The notes below the pieces were generated by a model that was given only the letters and a program-made list of their open reading frames with translations, searched no databases and was not told the DNA's origin. A stretch of 64,000 nucleotides of DNA. Origin: Antitrichia curtipendula (lineage: Eukaryota > Streptophyta > Bryopsida > Hypnales > Leucodontaceae). The stretch spans positions 19,158,001-19,222,000 of the forward strand of contig OX579635.1 of NCBI GenBank assembly GCA_951230915.1. The letters are read 5' to 3'. The first letter of the stretch is position 1. Each line of letters starts with the position of its first letter. Of this stretch, positions 36,481-48,454 are shown piece by piece. The position numbers and the translations under genes are program-made.

Positions 36481-39400
36481 ACTCTCAAGCAACAGTAGAA
36501 TATCTTCTAATACCATTTTATCATAATAGGAACTGGACTGACTGGTCGAACTAGCAAAATAAGAACTGTAGCATTCTCGAGCTTCCGTCTCCAGCAACCG
36601 GCCTAAATATTCACTTGATTCAGATTCACCTAATTCGCTTGATTCGCTTGATTCAGAACTAACGTTCCACCTGCAAACACATTTTGGACTCCCATCGTTG
36701 GCGTTGTCTCGGACGTTGTACAGAATGATCGCAGCAACCTTCAAACAAAACTCAACAAATTTACAAGGTTCGATGCTGAATTTACTGCCCGATTTTCTGC
36801 CCGATTTACTGCCCCGTGCCTGCAATCTAAAGGTTGTTGTTTTTTGGAGAACGCTACGAAGTAAAACCTGTGGAATATCCCAATACATGCATAAAAAATG
36901 AAGCACGAATTCCCCGCTCCGCGACAATGAAACTTTTTTTGGCATTGTAGCACCATGACCCTTCCAGATGACTTTTCCTGCTGGTCCAAGTTGCCTTTGT
37001 ATCTCGCTGATGATTTTCCCTGCATTTTCAATTTCAACTGGTGTTTTGACAGCACAACACTTATCCCAGAGCTCTCCCTTCAGGTCATCATCTTGAAGAG
37101 CAACTTTCACAATCAAATCCTTCTTGAACTTTCGAGCGTTCGGAAAAAAATCGCTTCCATGGTCAAATATTTTGTTAAACTCCTCTTCAACGTCCAAGTT
37201 CGAATCTTGAGTCCTCTGCTTTTCAACCACCAAGATTTGAACTGGAAGTTCACTCAGCTTCTCGGTGATCTCAGGCCATTCGAGAATATTAGGGAGGTCT
37301 GCGAGTTTGCTGCACACAAACCAAATCGCATGCAACCTCAAAGTACTGTCTGGGAACAATGCAGACCAGTTTCTGGGCTCAGAATCCTGTATTTCATTCT
37401 CCCACAAGGCCTCCACCTTTGTTCGATGCCACTTTTCGTTCCTGACTTTCACAAAGGTCCTGATATCCGGGAAATCTTTTCTGTTGAACCTTTTCGTATG
37501 ACTGTACAGGCACATTGGCGGCCAAGAATTCCTGCTTTCTCTCAAGTTCACATGATCTTCGACCACAGTCTGCCACCTACCAGCACCACAGACCCGGCTG
37601 CAGACAGCTTCTACCGACTCCGGATCCCCTAGAACAAGGATATTTAATCTCCGATCCCCCGGGTTGAACGTTGGTTCCTGGCAAAGACAACAGACAATAT
37701 TCAAAGGTTTAGCCCCGGGTTTAGCAAATCCTAATTAGCTACTGAAAGGAACACGATAACTCGATCAGGTTTACCTCTTGTGTCAACGTAATAGAGAAGA
37801 CTGAGATAATGTTCACCTTCGTCAACAACGGTATCTATATGCTATAATTTTACTGCAACCATGCAATGAACGGAAATAAGAGCAACATGAAATGCAGCGT
37901 AAAATTGTCAAGGCATTCCTATAATTTTCTCAGTCTAGTACAAACGTGGGTGCAGAGTCTGTCATGTAGCTAGGTCCATAGTGAGGATATCACTGGCAAT
38001 CAGCTAACACTCCACAAGCGACATGCAACAACAATATAATCAATGTCGAAACATGTCATCTAGGTCATGAAAAAATCCATCCGCATGATAATATCATGAT
38101 GGAACAAATTACTCAGAGAACCTCTCTTGCAAGTGTTCCTTAGAGGTGGACCATCTTTAGATCCTTGACGTGGGATAGATTGAAGAAAGATCCCTAACTA
38201 ATGCTGCAGTTTTATCCATTCGGGAATTGAACATTAATGCGCTTGGACAAAACAGCAACTTAACTTGTAGACCTGACAAGACAACAATGAAAAGTTTGCA
38301 CCGACCTCTGGAGCTTCTGCTTCTGGTGATTCTGCTCCTTCACTAGCACCGACCTCCGGAGCTTCTGTTTCTGATGGTTCTACTCCTTCACTAGTACCTA
38401 CACCGGCACCTTTTTTTATCAGTACTAGGCAGTAGTAATTGAACTCAAGTCATCAGTTCTGGTTCCAAATCGTTCAAGAACTCACTTGACCACACATCTT
38501 TCCAGAAGCAATACCATTGAGATTGTCGACGCAAGACAAAAGTGATTATATACTATTTCAATATCAAGGATGGTCTTGCATGCCAATAAACCTTAAAACA
38601 CTCACACTATCAAACATCCTTAATGGACTCCTTACCATACAATTGCTTACCTGGCATCAATGTCCGAACTTCTGTCAGGATTCTTCTTACCAGTTCCTCT
38701 TCATTCCTGGAGTCCACAAACAACAAACTATCCTATTGTGAGACCTCATTGGGTTGAGTCCAAGAAAGGAGAGCATGTCCGAACATTACATGCGTTACAA
38801 TTATGTGGACATCAATTTTCCTACTCCTTACAAGAGTCTAGAGTCTTATGCTATGCTAGTTGTTTTTCAACTATGGGCAATTTCATTAAAATGGCGGTAT
38901 TCCGCTACTTTGGCAGTTTTTACAGTTCGGACCGAGGGGTCTGAAATGTTATCCTATTCTAGATGTCTAAAGTCTAAATCATTTCTAGATGTCTGAAATT
39001 TACAGGTTTCCTAAATTTCACTTTCATAGTTCAGACTACACGGTCTGAAATATATACCAGTCCTAGATTTTTGAAATCTATAACGGACCTAAATTTCACT
39101 TTCATAGTTCAAACCGGGCGGTCTGAACATGACACACCGCCATTTTAACGAAATTCCCCATAACTAAGATAATAAGATTCATAAACAGAGGAAACGATAA
39201 TAAATATACTCAAAGCGCCATGTGGAATCTCACCCATTCTCTGCAGTCAATGGAAAACCCATTATATTACTAACTTTGCGAAGAGCCTCCTTCCATTTCA
39301 AGATCTGCTCTTCTGTCTCCTTTTGTTCGATATGTTTTCTGAAACCCTCCTTGAACGGCCCATTTTCGATACTGCGCAAGTCTTTTGGTTCGACATGATA

Positions 39401-39733
39401 AAAAACTGGTAGAATTTTCTTTCCACTCTCCAACATATTGCAAAGCTCGTTCAGACAGTGTTTTGATTCAGCATATCGCTTGGAAAAGATGGCCACGTGA
39501 ACACAAGAACCTTTTAGTGCTTCATCGATTGAGTTGCCTACGTCCCGACATGGTTTAATGTCTTTCTTATCCAGGAAAGGTCGCAATCCATCCGTTCTGA
39601 GAGCAGCATGGAGATGAGACACAAATGTATCCTTCACATCTGGCCCCCGGTGATTAATGAACACATGATATGGATGAGGATTCGATTCCTCATCTCTACT
39701 TGTGCCTTCCTGGCTCACCATTCGTACACTCAT
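36373..39733 (-). CDS. TIR domain fused through an acidic linker to a predicted pseudo-GTPase domain
   Basis: Three exons join in phase: 39234-39733 (donor GG/GTGAGA), 38306-38390 (acceptor CTAG, donor GAG/GTCGGT) and 36373-37677 (acceptor TTTGCCAG). They give about 629 residues. Residues 1-167 are a plant immune-type TIR: HVFINHRGPDVKDTF, BB loop around DKKDIKPCRDVG, and the catalytic Glu in CLNEL, although the usual Trp of SxWCL is His. Such TIRs are NAD-cleaving immune signalling domains. Residues 168-195 are an acidic, Pro-rich linker. Residues 196-629 read like a GTPase fold: a beta strand NILVLG at the P-loop position, LHAIWFV, then LPVQILVVEK where NKxD/TKxD would be. The GKS lysine, DxxG and TKxD are all missing. 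No NB-ARC or LRR is seen. The stop comes from a MITE. The weakest link is exon 2. The two large exons could belong to separate genes. Confidence 0.65.
38300..38395 (-). repeat. 48-bp tandem duplication encoding the acidic linker
   Basis: Units 38300-38347 and 38348-38395 differ at a few bases. On the minus strand each encodes 16 residues of an acidic, Pro-containing repeat (ASEGAESPEAEAPEVG and a near copy), and a partial third unit follows. Each unit carries a CTAG/TGAAGG and a GAG/GTCGG, so the splice sites used in the gene model occur in both. Exon length could therefore vary by 16 residues. Confidence 0.75.
38873..39161. mobile_element. MITE, family F1, copy 2, in intron 1 of the TIR gene
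   Basis: The ends ATGGGCAATTTCATTAAAATGGC and the inverse of ATGGGGAATTTCGTTAAAATGGC are flanked by AACT on both sides, again a 4-bp duplication. The interior has the family's TAGATTTCAGACATCTAG-like segments. It lies wholly inside the 843-bp first intron (38391-39233), so splicing would remove it. Confidence 0.8.
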
Positions 39734-39831
39734 TCATTCAACAGATGGCGGTATGGTTCGCTATATGTACGTGGTGAAATGATATGGGAATGCTCTAGGT
39801 TGCCTGAATTGAGGCGCGTGTCTTCAAATTA
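39734..39831 (-). other. 5' UTR exon of the TIR gene (probable)
   Basis: A T-rich tract followed by TCTATGCAG ends at 39832-39833 on the minus strand. This would be the acceptor of a 5' UTR intron whose exon runs directly into the ATG at 39733. The second in-frame ATG, at 39721, is an alternative start. The upstream donor was not identified. Confidence 0.45.
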
Positions 39832-39849
39832 CTGCATAGACTAAAAAAA

Positions 39850-41960
39850 TGAGAGAAAGTTGTGTTACCTATACCAGTCAAACTTGACCGTCAACTGCTA
39901 ATACCTTCTATACTCCTATGCATTTCCATCTCCATGCACTCAGTGCATAAGAAGAGTTAGAAGACACACTACAGACCACTGAATATGTAAAATACAGTAC
40001 ATTCAGAACTTGATTGAACCTTCAAAGTTTGAGAAGAAATTGAATTTCTAAGTGAGTGGAAGCCAAGGACAGTTGAGGGTTAACACAGTTCTTACATGGA
40101 ATGATGGGGATAAACCGGAGAATCACAATAGAACCTGGTGTGCCAAAGCCCAAAGCCCCACAACAACATGCCTCTTCAGCGCACACATGATATCGTCTAG
40201 TCTGCTAACTTGGTCCTTGACCCTGCTCCCCCACATGATCCTCTGAGTGCGATTCAGACAAGAAAAAGTCCAGTTACACCTTACGCCTATCCCCGACTCC
40301 GCTCTAGGTCACTCACAAGTTATTCTTTCAATCCAGAATTACTTCCAAATGAATCGCCAAATGTTGCGAATAGTAGCATTGAACTCGGAATCCCTTGTTC
40401 AAGATCTGTGGCCCCTCTTTACAACCGAATTAATTAAGTGACAGTGTCCTGAGTCTTTGTCATCCGATCTAAGACTGTGACTTCGACTATAATTAATTCT
40501 CAAGCTTGGAAACCTTCTACCGACTACAATTCTCAATCTACCTTCTTACTCCAGAATTTAGTTCAATCATACAAATACTGCTTTCGTAGCAAGTTCTCTG
40601 TCCCCACAGAATAGCGTCAACTACACACCGAGTCAGCTGGTGATCGAGCTCATAAACTTCCTGCGCGTTTCTCCTTCAACTGTTCCTTCAGCAGCTAAAA
40701 GAGTATTCCAACATTAGAATGTCAACGCGTAACAATCTCAAAGGAATACACTTACACTTACAGTAAACCCATCCGCCGGTTGTCAGAAATCACACGAATC
40801 GAAGCAGCTTCACCTCACATGTGCTTTGGTCTGGTTTGGAAGCAGGCCTCCTCTAACTCGGTACCACAGTACCCTAGCAGCACTGCCACGAAAGACAAGG
40901 TCCATAGCATCTCTCGCTCTCCGCCACTGGCCCCCGACTAAAACTTAGGCCTTCGAATAGCCTCTAGATTCGGCCGTTTCCACGGCGTGCACCGCGGAAT
41001 TGCTGTACACAAGTTTAGCATATTACTGTACCCTTTCTATGATTCGTAAATACCGTATGTGAAGGTCTGAGTGCCGAGATTGAATTTCCACGTCAGATTC
41101 TCAGTGGTGCACGTCACCTCACACCAATCACAAGCTGACATGTCGCACTGTGTCATACGAAAATGACTTAATTTATATCGAATCTGACCTTAAGTTGCAT
41201 GTTGAGCTCGAAATCACCCGTACCACCATGTTCGTGCAGTGGTGATGCCAGTGATGCCACATTGTTTTTTACTACCACAGAATTCTACCTGCTACCAAGA
41301 ATTTAGATTTTAAAAAGTTTTAATGCACTAAATATGATTTTTTTCACATCAAACGTTTAAAATTGTAAGTTGAATTCTTTCAACTTCTCCTTGTTTTCAT
41401 CCAACCAACTTTGGCACATAAATGCTTCATGGAGAAGTGTTCTTATGTGCAAAATTTGGTGGTTGGTGAACTATTTTTGTGTTTTCGGTGAGTGTGAGTG
41501 TGTGACAAGCATTTTAGTGGATTGAGGATTCAGGGGGTTGTGACTTGTTAGGCTTCCTTACAGGGAGTGTTACAGTAATGCTTTTGTACACGTGAGTGCT
41601 GCTATAAAAACAAACCCATTGTGATGCAATGTTCCAAGTATTTCTCATCTCCATCTTCAATATAGCCTCAATTATTCTACTCTTCAAATGCTGCAAACCT
41701 TAGACCTATTTTCAGCACTTTGAAAATTTGTAGTTCATTCATACTGTGTTCAAAAAATGTATTCTAAGAGAATCTAAAATTCCCTTTTGACTACCAACTA
41801 GACCCCACTAAAAGTTTTCCAATATAATAATGGGAACCATGCTGAATTGAGCAATTTAGGTGTAGTTACCCAGCTTAGCACTTGATATTTATGTCGGTTA
41901 AGCTTCTCTAGCCTCCCGGCTTTTGATTGTTATATATGTTAGTCTGCACCGCAACTACAC
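39850..41960. other. Upstream region of the TIR gene, moderately GC-rich, no gene recognised
   Basis: 40040-41120 has raised GC content and could contain the distal 5' UTR exon and promoter of the minus-strand gene. Plus-strand frames of 64-75 codons at 40052-40441 have no family resemblance. From 41280 onward the sequence is AT-rich. Confidence 0.35.
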
Positions 41961-41964
41961 CCAA

Positions 41965-42065
41965 ATGATGTAAAGTTAATCAATAAAGTAAGAGATCACC
42001 ATATGCCGTCCCCCAAACTCCTTCTTTTAGAATTTTATCGGGGGCACGTACTGGAGAATCAAACG
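41965..42065 (+). repeat. Dispersed repeat, inverted copy at 48150-48240
   Basis: Both contain AATCAATAAAGTAAGAGATCA and CATATGCC, and end in ACTGGAGAATCAAA, on opposite strands. Confidence 0.6.
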
Positions 42066-42077
42066 TCTCCCCCAGAC

Positions 42078-42140
42078 TTTAACCTGTGGTCCATTACGTT
42101 TCCAACGCATTTCCGGGAATCTCACGGAGCGAGAATCAAA
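42078..42140 (+). repeat. Direct repeat pair (second copy 42396-42458)
   Basis: Both hold TTTAACCTGTG, a gap of about 13 bases, then TTTCAACGCATTTCCGGGAA-like and TCTCACGGAGCGA. The second copy lies inside the inverted-repeat element that starts at 42265; the first lies outside it. Confidence 0.6.
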
Positions 42141-42264
42141 CCTCTCCCCCCGACTTTAAGGCCAGGGAGATTTAATCCCCTCGTTGCCCCAACCAAGGAT
42201 AATTTTAAAAAATTGCCCCCTATTCTGTGCCGCATTTATTGATAATTCTTCACCTCTCCCACCT

Positions 42265-42980
42265 AATTTGGAGCCTCTGAGTGCAAATAAGAATTCAGAA
42301 TTTCAAAACATTATCGTATGTAACTGCAAATAAAAAAATTCCAGTGTTTACCCCTGTGGGGCAATGAGGCCCGGGTCAATTCACCCTGGCAAGACTTTAA
42401 CCTGTGATTTCAACGGTGACGACGTTTTCAACGCATTTCCGGGAATCTCACGGAGCGAAAAGCATAGGACTCCAGAGTGGTGTACAGACATTTTTGAAAA
42501 CAATATTACTCCTTACATGAAAGGCAATGTGCAGATATTTACAGAAACCGTATTATAAGGGAGAGTAATTATGTACAGACATTTTCGTCCCATAGCACAC
42601 TGTAGTAGGCTACTGTAGCAACCAAGAGAATAAGTTAGTGATCACTTTTATGTACCCCATTTCACGCGGCCTGGCCCCGCTTCATCACTGCCCGGACAAA
42701 GGCTTGTCAAACTGCGCTCCGCTCATACCCGACTCCCAGACCTTCCCGCCTACCCCATCCAGAGCTTGATTCTCCAATATGATGCTTGTTGCGTGTTGCA
42801 ATACCACGCGATGCTTGTTGTGGGTATTCAGCAATGGCGAGCGAGTTCCACAGGCCGGGGTGAACTGACCCCCTCGCTCGTCCCCGAAAGAAAACCCTGA
42901 AATTTTTTATTTGCCACACATTATAAAATTTTCAAATTCTGAATTCATATTTGCAATCGGAGGCCCCAAATGCATGTATG
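42265..42980. mobile_element. Inverted-repeat element with arms of about 125 bp
   Basis: 42265-42390 and 42845-42980 are inverted copies: GGAGCCTCTGAGTGCAAATA versus GGGGCCTCCGATTGCAAATA on the other strand, then GAATTCAGAATTT, GCAAATAAAAAA, and a GGGTCARTTCACCC block. The interior has no clear gene. Target duplications were not identified, so the superfamily is open. Confidence 0.6.
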
Positions 42981-43879
42981 CGTGCTCTTTTTCAATCGTT
43001 CCCAGAGATTGGGAGCAGGTAGGGCGTTCCTAGCAGAGAATCGATGCATCTGCATCGATCCGCCTGTAAGTTATCGATGTCCGAACCCCTTCCTTCAAGG
43101 GGAGCAACTATTAGAAGAAATTCAACACACTACAGGACTCCTCTGAAGAGGGTCTTCGACTACAGAGCTCAAGCCGGTGAAAGATAAGATGGAGTTGCGA
43201 CTCATGGGGACGTAACCAGTAAACTATATATTTTAAAATAAAAAAGAATTATTAAATAATATAATAATATTTATTATTATTGTTTTAGACCAATTTGACA
43301 CCTTGTTACTGAAAATAGTTTAACAATTTCAGGGATAAATTCAAGTTAATTGTCGATCTCAAACTATGGTCCCCCTGCCATGCTCCATTCAGTCCATTGG
43401 TGGGCAAAAAAAGTATTTAAAGATAAGAAGAGTTCCACCAGTTGTTTTGTCGGAGTGGATAAGTGGAAAAGTAGGATTCCATATTTCACTATAATCAGTG
43501 GACAAAACCATTGGTCTAGACATTAGATAAGATTGCAGGCCTCAGGAGGGCCGCTCCATAGTGACCAAATCAGTTTATTAATCGAAAATAAAAAAACCTG
43601 ACGAATCTAGGTGCAATCCATTGTCAACTTGCATGAATTTCAGTATTTCACGAAGGATGTTAGGATTCATAAATTAGGGTGTAACAAAGATATGTTTATA
43701 ATCAACAACATCAAATAACACAATAATTAATTGACAAATGAAATAAATAAAGTCAAATGGAGTGGCTTTTGCAACTAGCTAGTTCCCAAAAAAAACTAGA
43801 AGCACTAATAATTTTGAATTCACTTCACAAGCCACTTAATTTAGATGCAATTGAAGTAGAGAAAGAGAGCTATTTATAC

Positions 43880-44265
43880 AAGTAGGTTAGGAGTAGGTAA
43901 AACAATCCATATGGGATATGTAAATTAGGATTAATAAGAGAACAACCACTCATAGTTAAGTGAAAATCAAAAATTGTTTTTAAAGTTGAATTTCAGACTC
44001 GATTTAGACATAGTAGAATAAAAAAATTCAAAAATCTTTGCACTAAAGAAAGTTGAAGAATGAAGAGTCAATCTAGTTTTCATCTTTAGAGATTCCAATA
44101 AAAAGTTTTGGACAAAAATCTAAAAGGAGTTGGTATTTAAATGTCAAACTAGATTGACTCTTCAATTTTCTGTAGTTCAAAGATTTTTGAATTTTTTTAT
44201 TCTACTATGCCTAAATGGGGTCTGAAATTCGACTTTAAACACAATTTTTGCATTTGGGTCAAACC
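43880..44265. mobile_element. Short inverted-repeat element
   Basis: 43968-44080 and 44145-44262 are inverted copies of about 110 bp around a short spacer (AAGTYGAATTTCAGAC, CATAGTAGAATAAAAAAATT, CAAAAATCTTTG, GAAGAGTCAATCTAGTTT). The left flank also matches 20640-20790 on the opposite strand. Non-coding. Confidence 0.65.
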
Positions 44266-46062
44266 ACATTCAAAGGTACCATTGGGATTACTTTTATAGG
44301 TCAAGACTTAAGTCCTTTTCTAAACTTTTGAAGATCTCAATTACTTTGATGTTGTCATTATTTTTTTAAATTTATGGATGAATAATATAGCAATGCATCC
44401 CTTTATAGGGATGAAGAAAAAAATTCATAAATTAAATCTTTTAAAAGACATAAATCATCAATTTTAAGGCTAAATTTAGTGTTTTTATTACAATATAACA
44501 TTTTAAATAGATTTTTTAATCCAAATTTCTTAACTTTCAAAACATAAAACTATCAAAAAGAATTTTTAGTGATTAAATTTTGAACTAAAAATAGTATAAT
44601 TTTTTAATCAATTTATTCATTTTTGACAAATTCTTCATTTAATCTTGTAAAAAAATTAAACATTCAATTCCAAGAATAGATTTCATGGGACCTTCAATGT
44701 GAATAATATGAACACTTTCTGTTCTATCACAATCATCATTCAGGTTCATTTTTGTATTAAAAAAGACGTTTACATGTTTTTACTTCTGAATATTATAGAA
44801 AATGAAAAAATACTCAAAATATAGCAAAAGAGTCTTTTTCTACTCTCTCTCTTATGAATATTTATACACATGATTTTTTTGAATTCAATCACAATATTAT
44901 TCATTAGAAATTAGACCCCTTTTCTACCATTGAAAAATCTGACAGGTTGACATCTAAACTTCAATTGAAACTTTAGTAAATAAGTTTAGATTTATCTATG
45001 AATAAAAAAATATTAGTCTTAACATGATTTGAACTACTAGTAGAAAATGACTAAAATGAATAAATTTAATAGATTAGCCTTAAAAAATAATAGCTTCAAA
45101 GAAGATACATTGCAGATTTCAATGTGTTTGACCCCTTTTGTGGTACTTTTGAGTGTGATTTGACCCATTTGACAATGAGTGATTTCTCTTCAATATATCC
45201 CATATATCCTTTGAGGATTTACTATGGACAATTGATTTTTCTATAAAATCAACCACTTCATCTTTCATTTTCACCAACTAACAGTGAATTGTGACTATCA
45301 CATTGCCATTCGAAATACTATTGATGATTTGATGGTAGATGGTACTGGACTAATTTCAACATTTGTTTCTTTTCCCAAAATTTGGTCAAAGTACAAGGTA
45401 TACAATAATCATAATTACGGTGCTATATAATACTTGATTTTGATTATTTAATACCTTTTACTTGGATTTTGAACCATTGACAGTCATTTAATGTCATGGC
45501 GCAAGGTGAGCACTATAGCGGGAAAAACAATCCTTAAACAAATTTAAATGTTATCATTGGGTCCTTTCAATTGCTTTGGAATGACCCGCCAAAAGCTTGA
45601 GATTTTTTGTAATGTTGGTCAATCTTAAAGGAATCAATACATGTAAATTTTTTATTGTATTCCTCTCCAATTCTCCATCCATCAAGACCATATGACCATG
45701 CACTTGCTCACTTAGACCTTGTAGCTTCCCCTGTGAACTTAGTCCACTAATTGAGCATAATAGGAGGCCCTAAGAAAGATAACCAATATAAAATTGTGGC
45801 ATGCAATATCAACTTCTTTATCAAATTCTATAATTGATCCGTTTTTTCTTCTTAATCTTCAAACGTTCAAGAGGATTTAACACTTTTCTTTATTTTCAAA
45901 CATCATTTTTCCTATTTTGTTTTCATTTTTTTATCATTTTTTTTCTTCCCTTCTAGCTAATATAAAAATGAAGTTCAAAATGCTAAATTTTCTCTATAAT
46001 GACCAACTAATCAATTTTTTTCATAACTCCAAAGTTCTCATCAAATTTGTATATTTCTATTT
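44266..46062. other. AT-rich intergenic DNA
   Basis: No gene, terminal repeats or RNA gene seen. Confidence 0.4.
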
Positions 46063-46300
46063 ATGGAAAATTTTGTTAAAATGGCAATATTTCGTATTTT
46101 TGTATCATTGTGTGCCCTTTTCAAACAAATTGGTTTGAACCATGAAAGTGACATCTAGGATAGGTGTAGATTTCATACATCTAGGAATAATATAGATTTC
46201 AAACATCTAAGACAGTTGTACATTTTAGACTACCCGTTGTATGTGAATAATAAAAACTGCCAAAGCAGTAGAATAGCGCCATTTTAACGAAATTATCCAT
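46063..46300. mobile_element. MITE, family F1, copy 3
   Basis: Left end ATGGAAAATTTTGTTAAAATGGC, right end inverse of ATGGATAATTTCGTTAAAATGGC. Flanks are ATTT and ACTT, so any duplication has decayed. The interior has the family's GATTTCATACATCTAGGA segments. Confidence 0.75.
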
Positions 46301-46965
46301 ACTTCTTTTTCTATTTTTCTCAAATTTGGATGATAGGATGAGCCTAAAATAAAAAACATTTGAAAAAAAATGATAAAAATTCTAATGTGATAGACTTTGG
46401 AAAATAAAACAATCCAATCCAATATTAATAAAACTCTTGGATTTATGCACGATCAAAGGTTTGTTGACTTTCATTTATGCAAGGTTCAATTTTTGATGTA
46501 CATATCTCACTAATGATCTCAGAACTGGTTCAAGGGGTTTTTAGCCAAATGTTAATTTTTGGAAGATTTTTTTTGAATTTACACTGGGGGCATGAAGAAA
46601 TTAAGTAGCAACCGAGTGAAATTTAGCCAGTTTTGGGATATTTGTATCTCACTCAATATTGATTATTTTCATAAACCGTCAATCCTAATAGCTAAGTGAA
46701 TGAAACAATTTGAGTAGAAGTTATAGTTTGAAGAATTGCTAAATATGAAGGTATTAGGCACTAAATGGGGATTTAGTGACTTTGGTAACATGAGAGATCA
46801 CCAACGATGTTTAAGAGTTAATACCAAAGTTAGTAACTTCAAAATACTTTTCTGTACAATGAATTTTTCGTTTCATTTGACTCAAAACAAAAACGAAACA
46901 ACAAAAGCAGTTTACTAATACAGTACAGACATTATTATTTCTATTTTTCGAGAAAAGAAATTCGT

Positions 46966-47570
46966 TACATAAAGTAATATATTTGAGCGACGACTCCAAG
47001 GGCGAAGGAAGACGACCAGACTCAACTAAGCTTCGACGACTTCTGAGGTAACCTTAAGCTCCTCTCTAGACGTGTACAGTACAGACATTTGCAGGATGCA
47101 CAGCAGGTAGCGTACGCAATTAATAATCATAAACGAAACCCAAATATGCACGGTAGTTTACGATAGCAGAGTCAGGGGAACTAGACATCTTTCCGTCAGT
47201 GTCTTAGTGGTGAAGTGTGGAGCAGCTGCAAGATCGGTGCTGTCAGTAAATTTTCTAGCAATCGTTCGACATTTGGTCTTCCACATGGCGATCGACGCCA
47301 ATGTAAGCTTATTCTTCTGTCGGCAAACGGACTTTAATAGATTACATAAGTTTGTGCAGTTTGCAAATTGTGAAATGAGAATTTTAGCACCAAATGTTGG
47401 GCCGCTGACTGTAATACCGCGGCTGTATTGTTGAAGTCTCCCCATAAAATGCAGACTGGCATGCAAGTGATTTGTGGAGTACGTTTTTTATTCAAGTTTA
47501 CCTTAAAATGAGAAGTATTCAATTCAACTTCCTCTTACCTGAGAGATGCTGCTTGTGGCCTTGTGTTGCA
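46966..47570 (+). repeat. 5' module of the transporter gene, outer copy
   Basis: This matches 48455-49036 almost throughout: a leader ending near 47048, an intron with GGTGAAGTGTGGAGC, ATTTTCTAGCAATCGTTCG and TTTAATAGATTACATAAG, and an acceptor-like end TTGTGTTGCA. An F1 MITE (47571-47841) occupies the place where the next exon should be, so this copy is probably a relic 5' end. Confidence 0.75.
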
Positions 47571-47841
47571 ATTTTCACAGTTCAGAGCGGCCGCTTTGAA
47601 ATGTTCAACTGTCCTAGATTTCTGAAATCTAAACCACTTATAGATGTCTGAAATCTACAATAGTCATAGATGTTGCTTTCAGACCGCACGATTTGAAATG
47701 TACATTACTGCTAGATTTCTGAAATCTATATAAGACAAAGATTTATGTAATCTATACCCCTCGTAGATGTCACTTTTGCAGTTCAAAGTGGCCGCTCTGA
47801 AAATGACATACGGAATATGCCATTTTAACGAAATTGCCCAT
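47571..47841. mobile_element. MITE, family F1, copy 4, left-truncated
   Basis: The right end is the inverse of ATGGGCAATTTCGTTAAAATGGC, and the interior has the TAGATTTCTGAAATCTA segments. The matching left terminus is missing. The break lies exactly at the acceptor of the outer 5' module. Confidence 0.7.
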
Positions 47842-48454
47842 ATGTGTTTTTCTTCTTTTCAAAGTTAAGACTAATCAAGGACCTGGAAATGCTTGTCAGC
47901 GTTCGAAAACGTTAAGGGACCACAGGTTAAGGGCCAGCTTACATGTGAGCCCGGTGGACAAAGAAAGTAATTAAATGACAAGAACCACCGATGATCGGTA
48001 AGCGTGGAGGTAGGAGAGAGAGTTTCACCAATATCAGTGTATTAGACACTGTAAAAGGAGCATAAAAGTGATTTCTATATTTCGACCCTCTTACTCCTCC
48101 CACCCACCCATACATGTAAGGAGGCCCTAACTGGTTGAGAGGTACAAATGTACAATTTGATTCTCCAGTGCGCCCAATATATTTCAAAAAGAAGGGTGGC
48201 ATATGATGATCTCTTACTTTATTGATTAAGTTACATTATTGTGGTTGCGATCGATGCAGACAAAGGTAACTTAGATAACAGTCAAAAGCTGGGAGGCGGG
48301 CGAAGGTTATTGGACATATCACATATTAAAATACTGTAAAGTGCTACTCAGATTGAATCACAAACGTCCAACGTCCAGAACTTGTGGATTGATAGGAGCG
48401 TGGCTCCAATTGAGTTCTAGCCCGTTCCATGAAGGAAATGTATTAAATTCATTA

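Noticed and set aside
36955..37632. 225-codon plus-strand frame opposite the third TIR-gene exon
   Set aside because: It is the antisense shadow of the longer minus-strand frame, which has splice-phase support and better protein character.
43000..43100. Possible tRNA-like fold near the TCGATGCATCTGCATCGA palindrome
   Set aside because: The palindrome is a simple hairpin; no acceptor, T-loop or anticodon arrangement could be fitted.
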